Below are positions 53,640-64,000 of a DNA stretch of 64,000 nucleotides, piece by piece. The number at the start of each line of letters is the position of its first letter. The first letter of the stretch is position 1. This DNA comes from Haematococcus lacustris (lineage: Eukaryota > Chlorophyta > Chlorophyceae > Chlamydomonadales > Haematococcaceae), in contig JASKMD010000018.1 in NCBI GenBank assembly GCA_030144725.1, positions 1,150,824-1,214,823 on the forward strand, given 5' to 3'. The position numbers were made by a program, and so were the translations under genes. The notes beneath the pieces are model-generated. The model saw only the letters and a list, made by a program, of their open reading frames with translations. It was not told where the DNA came from and searched no databases.

Positions 53640-54116
53640 CAGGAATGCATAGGGAGGGGGAGCGGGAGGAGATGCTGGGGTATCCATTGCAAGCAACACG
53701 CGTCCTGCCACAGCAACCTCGCAGCCAGGAAGCCACACAGCCAGCAGCCTCAGAGCCTGGGCCCAACACTCCCCTGCCAGCCAAGCGCACCAAGGCTGGA
53801 CAGGCAGCTGAGCCAGCCTGCAGCGCCTGGACAGTGCCACCTGCAGAGCAGCCCCCTCTGCGCCCCTTGAGGGGGACAGGTTGGGCCACACCTGCAGGTT
53901 CAAGGAGATGGCTGGGTCCACCCGCTGATGCCGTCAGTCGTTGAGCTGCTAGGCTGCCCTCACCCTCTGGGGGTCAGGGTTCGGAAAATAATAAGATGTA
54001 AGCAGATGGCTTACACCTCTATGGCCTTTGAGCTGCGTGACCGCCCTCCCCCCTCTAGTAGGGGTTCTGGGCTTGCTCCAGCGCAGTTCAAAGATGTTGC
54101 CAGGCTGGCCATATAG
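53640..54116 (+). pseudogene. Relic of the same repeat-family protein as at 49.8 kb
   Basis: Two overlapping frames remain: 53645-53944 with QEATQPAASEPGP and PAKRTKAGQAAEP, and 53928-54116 with VVELLGCPHPLG and FELRDRPPPSSRG. In the related family I remember from Haematococcus-type genomes, these are followed by a DRDCNAALN motif and a 'LELC.WP' and 'RDRPP' tail, so the order fits with the core motif lost around 53920. The frame break and lack of a start show it is inactive. Family recall is from memory and needs a search. Confidence 0.45.
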
Positions 54117-54458
54117 GTGCCAACTGAGAGGGGACCAACAGGCTGCGCTGCTGCTGATGGCTCACATAGCTTAGGCCGTCGGCCCTTGGGCTGCTTGACC
54201 CCTGTCTAGGCCATGGCGTTGGGTGGCATGTGAGCAGCAGGCTGTGGGCCGTCAGTTGATAGGCATACAGTGGTGCTGGCAGTGAATGTGAAGGTGGTGG
54301 CGGTTAAGGTGGTGGCAGTGAGGATGTTGGTGCTTTTTAGGAGCACATGTTGGCTGTCAAGTGTCATGTCAGGCGAAAGCCAGGTCAGAACTGGCAAAGA
54401 TAGCCAGGGGCAGAGCAAGCATGGCTAGAGCAAGGTCGAGAAGCAGGTAAGGACAGGA
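54117..54458. other. Intergenic, no feature seen
   Basis: Contains a short GGTGGCGGTTAAGGTGGTGGCAGT stretch (54285-54320) but no gene or element boundary I can support. Confidence 0.5.
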
Positions 54459-55063
54459 TCAAGGGCCAGGGTCGGTGCTAGCAAAGCACGTGCACGCCCC
54501 ACTTGCCACTTGACACATGACACATGCCACTTGCTCGGCGAGGGTGCTTGACTGGGAAGCCGCTGAAAAACAGATAAAATGGTCAGGGTGCGCTGCCAGC
54601 ACGGCAGCCACTGCCGCGTTAGGCCGAGTGTTCGCGCCGTTTCCGGGCAAGCCGCGGCACAGCTGCAGGAACAGGTTCCTGCAGCTCAGGTCCGGGATGG
54701 CTGCCTGGGAGACAGGGATGTCCGTGTACACAGGCTGACCGTGCAGCCGCGCACGAGTAAGCCCAACAGCAGGCTGGCGAGCAACACCCGCTCGCTGCAG
54801 GCCTTCACTCGTGGCCGCACAGCTTTGGCCAGAAAGACATCCCAAAGCTCTTGCGTCAAGTGGTCGGTGAGGTGGGCTAATTTGCGATTCCTGCCTTGGT
54901 ATGTGTTGTCTCTATCGCGGGCAGCGCGGGCCTCTCCGGAAGCCTTTCTATTGCGCTGCGCCTCGGTGAGGTCGGGCTGTAGTGCCTCGTCGCGGTCCTC
55001 AATGTCACTGTCTGTGTCCTCCGGCACTGGCTTAGGCACGGTGCGCCTTTTCTTTTTAGCCAT
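54459..55063 (-). pseudogene. Frameshifted transposon-type protein, N-terminal part
   Basis: The minus-strand ATG at 55063 opens a basic NLS-like start (MAKKKRRTVPKPVPED), an acidic stretch (DTDSDIEDRDE), and then a helical part with RDRDNTYQGRNRKLAHL and ELWDVFLAKAVRPR. The frame ends soon after LLLGLLVRGC. One base over, near 54750, the reading resumes as GQPVYTDIPVSQAAIPDL, LFLQLCRGLPGNGANT and AAVAAVLAAHP before stopping. The continuity of sense across the shift points to a single decayed (or mis-sequenced) ORF. A nuclear signal plus this architecture suggests a DNA-transposon protein (KDZ-like is one possibility), but no catalytic motif is visible. Confidence 0.55.
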
Positions 55064-56040
55064 AGAAAACAGCAACGTGAAGCCATCACAAATACTGGGA
55101 ATTGTTGGTTTTGTTTGTTTGTATTTAAACAGGTGTCCATGTTTTCGGGCAAAAATGTTTTCTTAACAATGTCTAGGCAGGCGGGCGAGTCTAGGTGAGG
55201 CTGAGGGCTACAATCTGGGGGATGTGGCTGGGCTTGTGGGTATTTTCTTTCTATCTTTGGTACAACTGGGGGCTACGTATCTGTACATTAGAGCGCGACC
55301 TGGTTTAAGAGGTTGAGCCGTGCATATATGTGCACTCTGCACAAGCCAGAGCCAGGTGACTGGACGCAAGGGTTAGCAAGCATGCCTCAACTTGGCTGGT
55401 CCTTGAAGTTGACCTTCCCACGAAGTTGACCATTCCCATGTATCGGTTGTGCCGAGAGAGGCCCATGTGACGGTCTATCACACTACACAGGAGGCGTTTG
55501 TCCCGTTTTGTCTTGCAGGTCGAGTAGCACAGTATCGCAAGTATTGATTTACTCAGCTCTTTTCGGGGTGAGTTGACAAGCAGCCATCAGTCGCGGTCAT
55601 GGAAGCAATTAGGAAGCGTTGCGTTCTTGTGTTGTGAGTCTGCAGCACAGCTAGTTCAACTGTGTCAGCCTCGTCCTGCTTTCGCAGCAGTTTGTTTTTA
55701 TCTCAGCATGGCATTGTGTGTGCCACCAGGCTTCGGCGTGACACAACCATGAATGGCATCTGCAGGTGGTGGCATGTGGGACAAGTAGCTTACAGCAAAG
55801 TAGAGCAGAGCAGAGTTGCAACAACAGGACAGACAACAAGTCAAAAAGGCAGTAAGTAACAGGATAGTAAGTATCCAGGCGTTGATTCGAAACAAGCTTT
55901 GAGCCACAAAGAACGAGGGAAAACTACGCAAGAAGAGAAGCCAGAGATAAGGGTCTCTGCAATGCTTGGTGCCCACTTTGCTCTGTTGCAGTCGATGCAT
56001 AGCTGAGGGCAGCGTTGTTAGATAGTCTACTGTCACCTGC
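55064..56040. other. Intergenic region
   Basis: Includes the shared element segment at 55196-55241 and moderate-GC sequence up to the next gene. No ORF or RNA gene supported; a promoter for the coiled-coil gene is expected near its 3' end. Confidence 0.45.
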
Positions 56041-57458
56041 ATGCATTCAGAAAGCTGTGGAGGTTGCCTGCAGGTTGCAGGCATGGGCATCAGCAGGGAC
56101 AAAGCCAGGGCTGCTTGTCGAGCTACAGAGCGTGATGGCCTGCTGGTTTTCTTGGCGAGTCTGGACGATGCAACGATTGCTGCATGGGACCTAGAAAACG
56201 AGGACCATGACGAGACGATTGGGTCCTACATTGGTGAAATAGAGCGACAAGGTGAGTCGTGTCTATGCATGCTCAGCACAAAGCTCATGAATGTGCATGT
56301 GTAGAGTGTGCACTACACATGAGTTATGGACGTTGCATGCCTGTTGGGCTGGTATCTTCTAATCCACACACTGGCATGAACACTTGGATCATGTCAGCAC
56401 ACATCCACAGCAACAACTCAAACCGCAACGCGTGCCCGTTCAACGCATGGGTATGTGTGTGCTGAATGAGAGCGTAAATGCGGTGATGTGTGATGTGTGT
56501 GATGTCAGCAGCTCAACACAATGGTATCCACCCTATAGTTGCGCATGTATGGATGGCAGTGCTGACGTGGTAATGATCTCAAACGTGCATGCAATCAAGT
56601 GTATAGCTGATGTAATTTTGCATGTTGATTGCATAGTGTTGCCGAAGCCACGCAAAGCATGTATCATGTCCTTGCATGTGCTTGCAGCAGCGGAGCAAAA
56701 GGCTCGGGCAGTGGCGGCACAGCTACAAGCTACACAGGCGGCACATGCGGCAGGTGGGTGGGATGTGTGGGTGCAATGCACGAAGGGGCGCATGAGGGTG
56801 TGTGACTTGTCGGGGAACTGCATGAAGTACTTCCATGTGGACAGCATGTACGGTGCTTTTACAATGCATGCGCATGCATGCCCTGTGAGACGGCTAGGAT
56901 GCCTGGGATCAGCCAAAACAGGAAACCATGACATAGAACTGCCCTAGCGGATTTGGCACATTCACGCTCCTAGCCGCAGCGCATGGAGGTCTTGTGTGTG
57001 CAGGCATGTGCGATACTTGCCAGAGCATGCGTGTCCAGAAGTGATGAGGGGGGTGTACGTGATGCCCTGTAGTTCAGGTGTGCATGCAATGCCTCATGCT
57101 GCTGATTTGAAAGGGACCTCTCTCATTCTTGCGTCCATAGGGGTTTGTGTGACGGTCTGTGATGAGCTGTGCAATGACCCTCTGTGTGTTTGTGTGCTGA
57201 ACAGGCTGCCTGCCTTCAACCGCTTCTGTCTTGTCTCGCCAATTTGCAAGACAAGGAGAATTGTTGCAGGAGGTTGTGCATGATGGTCATCGTCGTCGGG
57301 AAATGCGCTTGGAAGATCTGAAAAGAGCACTCGTCAACCTGCAAAAGGAGGTTGCTGAGGTGAAGGAGGAGGCCACCAAGGCGAAGGAGGAGGCCACCAA
57401 GGCAAACGAGCGGATCGCCATTATGGAGAGGCGCCTGCTAGATGGTGCGCTGTCATGA
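56041..57458 (+). CDS. Small coiled-coil protein of unknown function
   Basis: Three exons: 56041 (or internal ATG 56083)-56251, 56688-56753, 57205-57458 (TGA). Every junction is phase 1 and rebuilds sensible codons (GCA, GGC). The product is about 178 residues: an N-terminal acidic helical part (ACRATERDGLLVFLASLDD, then a WDLENEDHDETIGSYIGEI stretch), an Ala/Gln helix, then a long C-terminal coiled coil with three near-repeats of EVKEEATKAKEEATKA. A Cys pair precedes the 56083 ATG. No family is recognised. GC is lower than for other genes here, and a transposon end lies 550 bp downstream (58014), so an element origin or a recently acquired gene is conceivable. The introns are plain, without tandem repeats, unlike most genes in the window. 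Confidence 0.62.
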
Positions 57459-58013
57459 CACCAGTGCAATTTTTGTTGCTTATGAGCACCTCGACTTTAG
57501 TGACGATTGTAGACACCTCTGCTCTGCGTGTGGTGCTGTTAGCATATGCCTTATCTAGGGACATGCAAGCTTTTGCAAGCTGGCAGGCGCGGTGATTGTC
57601 ATGCATGTGAATGTTCAACCAGACACGACATTGCCCATCTACTGTCGAGTTCATGTGATGCAGTATTGCCTGTGCAGGGCCACTGCATCTCAAAGTCGAT
57701 TAAATGTTCGTTTCAGGTGTGGTGGCGCCCAGTTCCCAGGCGCTGCTCTACCGTCTCGCGGTCAACCTGCTCATCCCATCTGTAACCGTGGGGCTTGCAG
57801 CTTGGTATCTCACAGCCGCGCTCCGGATTTGATCCTGGTGGTGTTGGGCATGTTGAACGTGGTAGTGATGGGAGTATTCCTGCTTCTGATTTGCACTTTA
57901 TCGTGACTGTTCAACATGACATGTTGGTGACTCGTGCTGACTTCGTGCGGTTTTGATGAGGCTTTGATGTGTGTTGCTTTGACATCATGGCGTGTTCCTA
58001 GGAGCTGACACAG
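57459..58013. other. 3' flank of the coiled-coil gene
   Basis: No gene supported. Short ORFs at 57592-57906 encode hydrophobic runs (VVLGMLNVVVMGVFLLLI) but lack splice or start support. Confidence 0.4.
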
Positions 58014-58075
58014 TCAGGCGACCCCAACTAACAGAAAATGACAGGAAATGATAGAAAACCGACTTAAAGGGGGAT
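58014..58075 (+). mobile_element. Transposon terminal motif (left end)
   Basis: Starts 'tcaggcgaccccaactaac' and continues 'agaaaatgacaggaaatgat', nearly identical to the first 50 bases of the 27983-31409 element, then diverges after 'aaccgac'. As a left end, the element would run rightwards into the start of the kinase gene region; no right end is visible. Confidence 0.65.
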
Positions 58076-58472
58076 GAGTTTACATTTACAAATTGCACCC
58101 CATCCCACCCTCGTCTCGACCTCCATCTCCCATCATCCTTCGCATATTGACTTGCAAAGCAGCCTGTGCCAAGCAGCAGCAGTCTAGCAACCAAATCAGA
58201 CCGCTCATTACAAAATATCCATTACGTGAAGCATGAGTTTGAGCACGATATCTAGACAGCGCGCACTGTAGCGTTTGGTGCTGCGAAGCCATACTATGGT
58301 AGACACCCCTCAACTTCTCGTGCACCGGGCCGTGCGAGACAAGCTCATCCACCGTGCGTCATTCACCATGCCAGGGTTAGTGTGCCTCCGACCAATATGC
58401 TGGCCACTCAGCCCTGTCCAGCAGTTGGCCGCATTGCGTCAGGTCACCGGCACTGCCCCGGTGCTGCCGCAG

Positions 58473-58995
58473 GCCCATCGCGCAACAGCCTTTACAAACA
58501 AGTACATTGGCTGACCAGGCATACGGCACACCGGACAGGGCCCCGCCCGATGCCTCCACTCATGAACTCCTGCATGGACGCACAACGCAGCGCGAGGCAG
58601 CAGCAGAGGGTGTGCGGGCTCAAGCCGAGGTGCCTCCAGCCTCTGGTGTAGAGCGCCTTAACGCGGATGTCATGCACACGCTTCTACACGCTGCGCAAGC
58701 ACGGTGTCCTGCTGCAGTAGCTCCGCTGGGCCCGCAACTGGGCCCGCACGCTGCGGGCACGGACGATGTTATGCAAGCAGGACTTGCGGGAATGCAGTCG
58801 CTCCCGTACCTGCAGCAGGGAAACTCGAGCCAAATGCCCACATTCCCGTGGCCCTGGCAAAATGCCGCGGCGCAGTCTGCAGACCAGGCAGCCGCGAACA
58901 CTACAGACGGCTCTGTGGACGGCAGTCTGGCCAACTACAACATGGCCCTTCAGATGCAGCAGAATCAGCGGGCGCAACACCAACTTCAGTTCCAC

Positions 58996-59027
<32 letters not shown>

Positions 59028-60301
59028 GCAGCAACAGCAGCAGCAGCAACACTGGCAGAACAGCAGAGACCTCCAGCAACACCATTGGCTGGCCCAGGTT
59101 CAACAGCAGCAACACCAGCAGCAGGTGCAGGCAGCACAAGACCACCAGCAGCTGGCTCAGTTCAAGCAAAACCAGGAGCAGCAGCAGCATGTGGCAGCTG
59201 TGCAGTCTCAACTGCAAGCACAGCTCATGGCGATGCAAGCCTATCAAGCCCAGCTCATGGCTGCAAGTGCCAGCCTGGCAGCCGCTTTTGCCAACACAGG
59301 CACCCCTCCCCCCTCTGGCCTGGCCTCCCTGGAGACGGGCTTAGCCCAGCTGCCCCCCCTAGGGACCCCCCCACTCCCTGTTGAAGCCCTGGCTCTCATG
59401 CCCATGGCCATGGCCCCCCTGCCCCTCGGCCTACCCCTGCCTACCCGCAGTGCCGCTCTTGAGCCAGCAGGGGCTGTCTCTTATCCTGAACCCACCGCCG
59501 CTCTTGTGGCACCCAGCACTGGGGGGCCCAGGCCACCACCCGCCTCTGCAGCTCCAAGCACCCTGCCCAGCGGGGGCAGCACCCTCGGCCCCTCTGCTGC
59601 CGCTACCCCCGCCTCCCATGCCACAAACTGACAACCAACCTGACCAGCTGCAAGCTGCCATCGCAGCCGCTGCAGCTGCTATTAATGGGATGCAGCTCAG
59701 TGGCAGCCAGAGCCTCACTCCTTTGAGCACGCCGGGTCACACTGCAGCAACCTACCACGCAGCTACAGAAAGAGGGGGAGAGGCAGCAGCAGGTGTCCAG
59801 GTAGACGCGGGGGCAGGGCCGGAGGGCAGGGCAGCAGCCCCTGGCCCCCAGGACCCCCCTCTCTTTCCTCCCCCTGCTGCCTTGCCCTCCTTCATGGGCG
59901 CCCCCGTTCTGCCCGCGGTTGACTTTGCCTCTGAGTTGGTTGATTGCTCAACCGCCCTACCCTCCATGCATGCCACCCCCTTAGCCTGTTCCACCTTTGA
60001 TGAGCTGCACCAGGAGCATGCACCCAACAGCCTGCCCTGCCTGCCTGCCTCCACCTCTACCCTCAACCCCTCCAGCTTCTACCCAGCTACCCGTGGCCCC
60101 ACCTCAATCTCCATGGCACCCACCCTGCCCGCCAGCAGCTCAGCCCAGAGCAGCAGCACCATGGGCGCGGCAGCCAGCCACTTGCCATGGGGGGCGGAGG
60201 CTGGCCAGCACTTCGCTGAGGGGGGTCAGCTGGGGCTGGGGGCAGGGGTCGGGGCCGGGGTTGGGGTCGGGGCTGGGGAGGCTGCTCAATCAGCAGCCAT
60301 G

Positions 60302-60335
<34 letters not shown>

Positions 60336-63300
60336 CCCTCATGGCAGCAGCATTAGCAGCCGTCAGGCATCAGCAGCAGCAGCAACAGCAGCAACAGCAG
60401 CAGCAGCAGCAGCAGCAGCTGCAGCAGCTTTTGGGAGCAGGGGGCACAGGGCCCATGAGCCGGGGTTGCCTAGAGCCTGATCAGGCCATGATGATGGCCA
60501 GCCTGGCCATGGGCATGCAAGCGCCAGGACTGCATGGCTCCAGCCGCTCCACTGTGGCGTCCATGATGGGCAGCGAGAAGGTGCGCATGCAGGAGCTGCA
60601 TGGAAGCTACCCTAAGAGCGCATGGAAGCTGCATGGAAGCTGCCTTTTAGCATGTCCTCTGGTCCCTTGTCCTCTGATTGTTGCTGCTGCCACTGCAGCC
60701 TGCTGCTGCCGCCTGCTGCTGCTGCTGCAGTCTAGGTGACTTACATGATGCCGCCCTCTGCCCCCCCCTCTGCTACCCCTCTGCTACCCCCTGCTTCACA
60801 CTGACTAGCCTTCTGCCTCCCTCCCTCCCTCCCTGGCCTGGCCTTGCCTGGTGCCAGGTGAAGGCCCTGGTGCAGATTGGTGGCTGCTTCAGCCGCTTGT
60901 CCGGCAGCCCTGAGTACCTGGGGGGTGAGACGCGGCTGGTCACTCTTCCGGTGTCGCTGCTGGCCATGCCTCAAGGGGGGTACCAGGCGCTGCTGGCCCA
61001 TGTGTCTGCCTCTACTGGCAGCAGCCTGAACTCGGTAGGGGGGAGGGGGAGGGGGAGGGGGAGGGGGAGGGGGAGGGGGAGGGGGAGGGGGGAGGGGGGA
61101 GGGGGAGGGGGAGGGGAGGGGGGGAGGGGGGGAGGGGGAGGGGGAGGGGGGTCCCCTCTCTACCCCCCGGGCCGTGCACATCTTCCCCCTCCTGGGCCTG
61201 GCCCGCCTCCCCCCTCCCCCCCCTCCCTACCCCCCCGCCCCCCTCCTGCTTGTCTGGCTACCCACGCCACAGTTAGCCACCGCCCTGGCAGCTGTTGAAC
61301 ACCGCAGATGCCGCCCCACCTGTGCCTCCGCACCTCTTACTAAGCCACTGGCTATGCACCCCGCCCCCCCTCCTGGCCTGGCCCGCCTCCCCCTCCCTCC
61401 CCCTCCCTCCCCTTGTTCACTCCCTCCGGCCCCCCTGCCCCCCCTGCCCCCCTGCCTGCCTGTCTGGCTGCCCAGACCTTCACCATTAAGTACGAGCTGC
61501 CCGGCAGCAAGCCGCCTTGCTTCATCGACCTGCTGAATGACGACGACGTGGCCAACATGTGGGAGGCCTGGCAGGAGCACTGCGGGGTGGCCAGCGGGGC
61601 CAGCAGGGCGGGGCGGCGCAGGCCTACAAGCTGCGCCTGTGTGTGGAGCAGGTGGGGGCAGGGGGAGCAGGGGCAGGGGAGCAGAGGGGCGGAGGGGCGG
61701 GAGGGGGAGGGGAGCAGAGGGGGGGCGGACAGGTGGGCAGAGGATGAATGGGAAAGAGGGGGTGAGGGAGGGGGGGGAGAAGGAGGAAGGTGTGTAGGGG
61801 ATGTAGGGCAGGGTAGGGGGGAGGGGTGAGAGGGGTTAGAGGAGCCAGCCAAGGGTGGCCTGGCTCAAGATTATTGAAGGTGGTGTGTGCAGCCAGCTGG
61901 GTCTGCCTCCTGTCTCTTGCTGAGTATTCTTGCTCACCTGCTGCCCTCACCTGCTGCTACGGCTGCAGCCGGATGCCAGTGGCTATGGGGCGGAGGGAGG
62001 TCCAGACACTGGCAGCCTTCAGGTGGGGGCCTCCCCCCTCCCCCCTCCCCCCTCCCCCCTCCCCCCTCCCCCCCTCCCCCTCCCCCCTCCCCCCTCCCCC
62101 CTCCCCCCTCCCCCCTCCCCCCTCCCCCCCTCCCCCTCCCTCCTCCCCCCTCCCCCCTCCCCCCCTCCCCCTCCCCCCTCCCCCCTCCCCCCTGCCCCCT
62201 GCCCCCTCTCCGCTGCCCCCTGCCCCCTTCCCCCCCTTCCCCCCTCCCCCCTCCCTCCTGTCCCCTTCCCCCTCTCCGCAGCCGCCTGCAGCCCCCCTCC
62301 ATCCCCCCCATGCCCCCCTGATTCCCCCCTACCCCCTCCCCCCCCCTTGCAGGGCTTCACTCCCCTCCACAGCCAAGGGGCGCAGAGCCGCACCTCCAAC
62401 CAGGGCTACCCCCAGCCTGGTGCCATGGGCCCGCACCTCAGTCAGCAGGCGCCTGGCCCCCCTGCCCCTGCCCAGTACTCCTCCCGCAACCCCCCTGCCC
62501 CCCAGATCCAGGCCAAGCAGCAGCAGGGGGGCCAGGGCTTTGCGGCCAGCGTGGGGGTGGGGTCGCCTGGGCCGCAGGGGCAGGGGCAGCCAGCAGGGGC
62601 AGCAGCAGCAGCAGGGGGGGGCAGGGGCAGGGGGAGGGAGCTACAGGCCAGGGGAGGGCCTGGCTGGTGGGGAGGGGGCAGCTGGGGGGCGGGTGCCAAA
62701 CCTGGGCAACACAGCAGCCCTACACGACAACCAGTCCCAGGTGTGAGAGGGGAGTGAGGGGAGTGAGAGGGGGCNNNNNNNNNNNNNNNNNNNNNNNNNN
62801 NNNNNNNNNNNNNNNNNNNNNNNNNNNNNNNNNNNNNNNNNNNNNNNNNNNNNNNNNNNNNNNNNNNNNNNNNNNNNNNNNNNNNNNNNNNNNNNNNNNN
62901 NNNNNNNNNNNNNNNNNNNNNNNNNNNNNNNNNNNNNNNNNNNNNNNNNNNNNNNNNNNNNNNNNNNNNNNNNNNNNNNNNNNNNNNNNNNNNNNNNNNN
63001 NNNNNNNNNNNNNNNNNNNNNNNNNNNNNNNNNNNNNNNNNNNNNNNNNNNNNNNNNNNNNNNNNNNNNNNNNNNNNNNNNNNNNNNNNNNNNNNNNNNN
63101 NNNNNNNNNNNNNNNNNNNNNNNNNNNNNNNNNNNNNNNNNNNNNNNNNNNNNNNNNNNNNNNNNNNNNNNNNNNNNNNNNNNNNNNNNNNNNNNNNNNN
63201 NNNNNNNNNNNNNNNNNNNNNNNNNNNNNNNNNNNNNNNNNNNNNNNNNNNNNNNNNNNNNNNNNNNNNNNNNNACCCGGACCATCAGGGGTGTCAGTCT

Positions 63301-64000
63301 CAGACACAGTCATAGTACAGTCGCCCCGCCGCACCCTGCTCTTGCTCCGCTGCGCTCTTGCTGTGGTGAATGCCGAATGCCGCAATGCGCTCCGCGCGAA
63401 TGGTGAATGCCAAACGCGAATTGCCGCGCTCCGCGTGAATGGCGAAGCAACTGAAAAGGAACAGGCTCACGGGTCTTCTTGTATTACAGCAGCAGGGGCA
63501 GACACAAGTTAAAAACTATAAACTTCAAACTCCAACCAGAAATCAGAAACCAGTTTTAAGAATCTAGATAATGGCTCTAACTGTTTCCCACAACAGCAAC
63601 CACACTGACTAGGATGCTGAAGTTGATTTCACGTTTTTTGTCGTGAATGCCAAGGGTTGGTGAAGGGGGTGGTGGGTCAAGGTGTTGGGCAACTTGTGTG
63701 AGGGTTGTGTGAGGGAGCCAGGGAGGGTTTTGTCAGGGAGTTTTGTGGGTTGAGGTGGCAAAACATGTGGGTGTCAGTGTGTGGGTGTGTGGGTGTACAA
63801 GCGTCGCGCCCTGCTGCCCCTGCAGGTGTTGGGCAAGTTGTGTGAGGTTTCGTCGAGGTGTACTAAAACATCTGTGGGTGTTGATGTTTCATAGTCGCGC
63901 CCTGCTGCCCCTGCAGGATGGAGTACTTGCATGCCAAGCGCATCGTGCACTTTGACCTGAAGGCCGCAAATGTGCTGGTGGGCTGGAGGGAAGGGGCGGC
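58473..64000 (+). CDS. PB1-domain RAF-like protein kinase (truncated by window)
   Basis: Start not fixed; an acceptor at about 58472 opens the frame and no ATG occurs before 58670. Coding runs through a Gln-rich region (58980-59240), shifts frame somewhere in 59350-59631 (small intron or indel), and continues to 60580 (SEK|). Next exons: 60858-61034 (VKALVQIGGCFSR, then YLGGETRLVTLPVSLLAM) and 61476-about 61651 (TFTIKYELPG, DLLNDDDVANMWEAW, then LRLCVEQ in another frame). Together these form a PB1 domain with the basic Lys and the acidic DDDD-type loop. Small exons follow at 61976-62020 and about 62353-62742, then an N gap. The last exon (from 63918) encodes MEYLHAKRIVHFDLKAANVL, the kinase catalytic loop with HFDLK...N. 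PB1 followed by such a kinase matches plant RAF-like MAPKKKs. Cytosolic signalling role; substrate unknown. Confidence 0.8.
58996..59050 (+). repeat. Translated CAG/CAA run (poly-Gln)
   Basis: About 20 consecutive Gln codons, mixing CAG and CAA, in the N-terminal part of the PB1 kinase. A second poly-Gln run lies at 60307-60336 and a third at 60370-60420, both in the shifted frame. Confidence 0.85.
61035..61152 (+). repeat. (GGGGGA)n array beside a donor site
   Basis: About 19 imperfect hexamers starting directly after the donor of the first PB1 exon (tcg|gtaggg), so the repeat forms the 5' end of the intron. Same motif and same position relative to the donor as the 23064 array in the EF-hand gene. 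Confidence 0.9.
62030..62280 (+). repeat. (CCCCCT)n array
   Basis: About 40 imperfect cccccct/cccctg units in the intron between the 61976 and 62353 exons of the PB1 kinase; the donor 'cag|gtgggg' at about 62021 lies right before it. Confidence 0.9.
62775..63274. other. Assembly gap (500 N)
   Basis: Exactly 500 undetermined bases, probably a placeholder length. The N-lobe of the PB1 kinase (glycine loop and catalytic lysine) is not visible and may lie here or in missing sequence. Confidence 1.
63275..63740. other. Intron or unplaced sequence after the gap
   Basis: Moderate GC, with diverged 'cgcgaatggtgaatgc' and 'cgcgtgaatggcgaagc' repeats at 63395-63450. No exon recognised. Confidence 0.4.
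63745..63917 (+). repeat. Tandem duplication including a 3' splice site
   Basis: 'gtcgcgccctgctgcccctgcag' occurs at about 63804-63826 and 63895-63917, each preceded about 55-60 bases earlier by a 'tgttgggcaa(c/g)ttgtgtgagg' word. The second copy is the acceptor of the kinase catalytic-loop exon; the first is an equally good acceptor 91 bp upstream. Confidence 0.65.

Overview
This is eukaryotic nuclear DNA, GC-rich and intron-rich, almost certainly from a volvocalean (chlamydomonadalean) green alga. The supports are short exons with GT-AG introns whose phases can be matched, Ala/Gln/Gly/Pro-rich low-complexity coding runs, plastid and ciliary protein families, a plant-type PLATZ factor, a PB1/RAF-like kinase with the HFDLK loop, and very heavy microsatellite and minisatellite load. 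Repeat-protein fragments near 49.8 and 53.7 kb resemble a family I associate with Haematococcus, but that genus call is from memory and is an inference. Positions 62775-63274 are 500 Ns, so this is a draft scaffold.

Layout. 1-3.6 kb: no firm gene, with a transposon end at 3.43 kb. 3.6-13.4 kb (+): seven-exon gene for a large coiled-coil, low-complexity protein whose N-terminal third follows the centriole protein CEP295/Ana1. 15.3-16.6 kb (-): Ser/Arg-rich protein of unknown function, with a striking triple hairpin next to its upstream exon. 18.1-26.4 kb (-): about 14 exons for a protein with a 'THYVVHAW'-type domain and an EF-hand pair; almost every intron carries a different tandem repeat. 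26.7-27.2 kb (+): complete 105-residue single-span membrane protein, divergent from the previous gene. 28.0-31.4 kb: a 3.4-kb palindromic (foldback) mobile element. 31.9-35.6 kb (-): complete six-exon TIC21/PIC1-like (DUF3611) plastid inner-envelope protein with transit peptide. 36.5 kb (+): orphan exon of a RAB5IF-like ER protein. 39.0-42.9 kb (-): predicted secreted HAD-family hydrolase interrupted by a 1.29-kb GGGGCA hexanucleotide array. 44.8-48.2 kb (-): PLATZ zinc-binding transcription factor. 51.2-53.6 kb (+): unrecognised gene. 53.6-55.1 kb: decayed transposon coding sequence. 56.1-57.5 kb (+): small coiled-coil protein. 58.5-64.0 kb (+): PB1-domain RAF-like protein kinase, running off the window end.

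The genes are not an operon or a functional cluster; this is ordinary eukaryotic gene order. What stands out is how tandem repeats sit inside introns, often right beside splice sites, and in several cases in forms with obvious RNA consequences (CCTG, GGGGCA, CTG at a 3' splice site, and an array of splice-donor-like words).

Most long open frames in this window are translations of simple repeats and were left out. Exon borders given below come from reading splice consensus and phase by eye; no alignment or transcript evidence was available.
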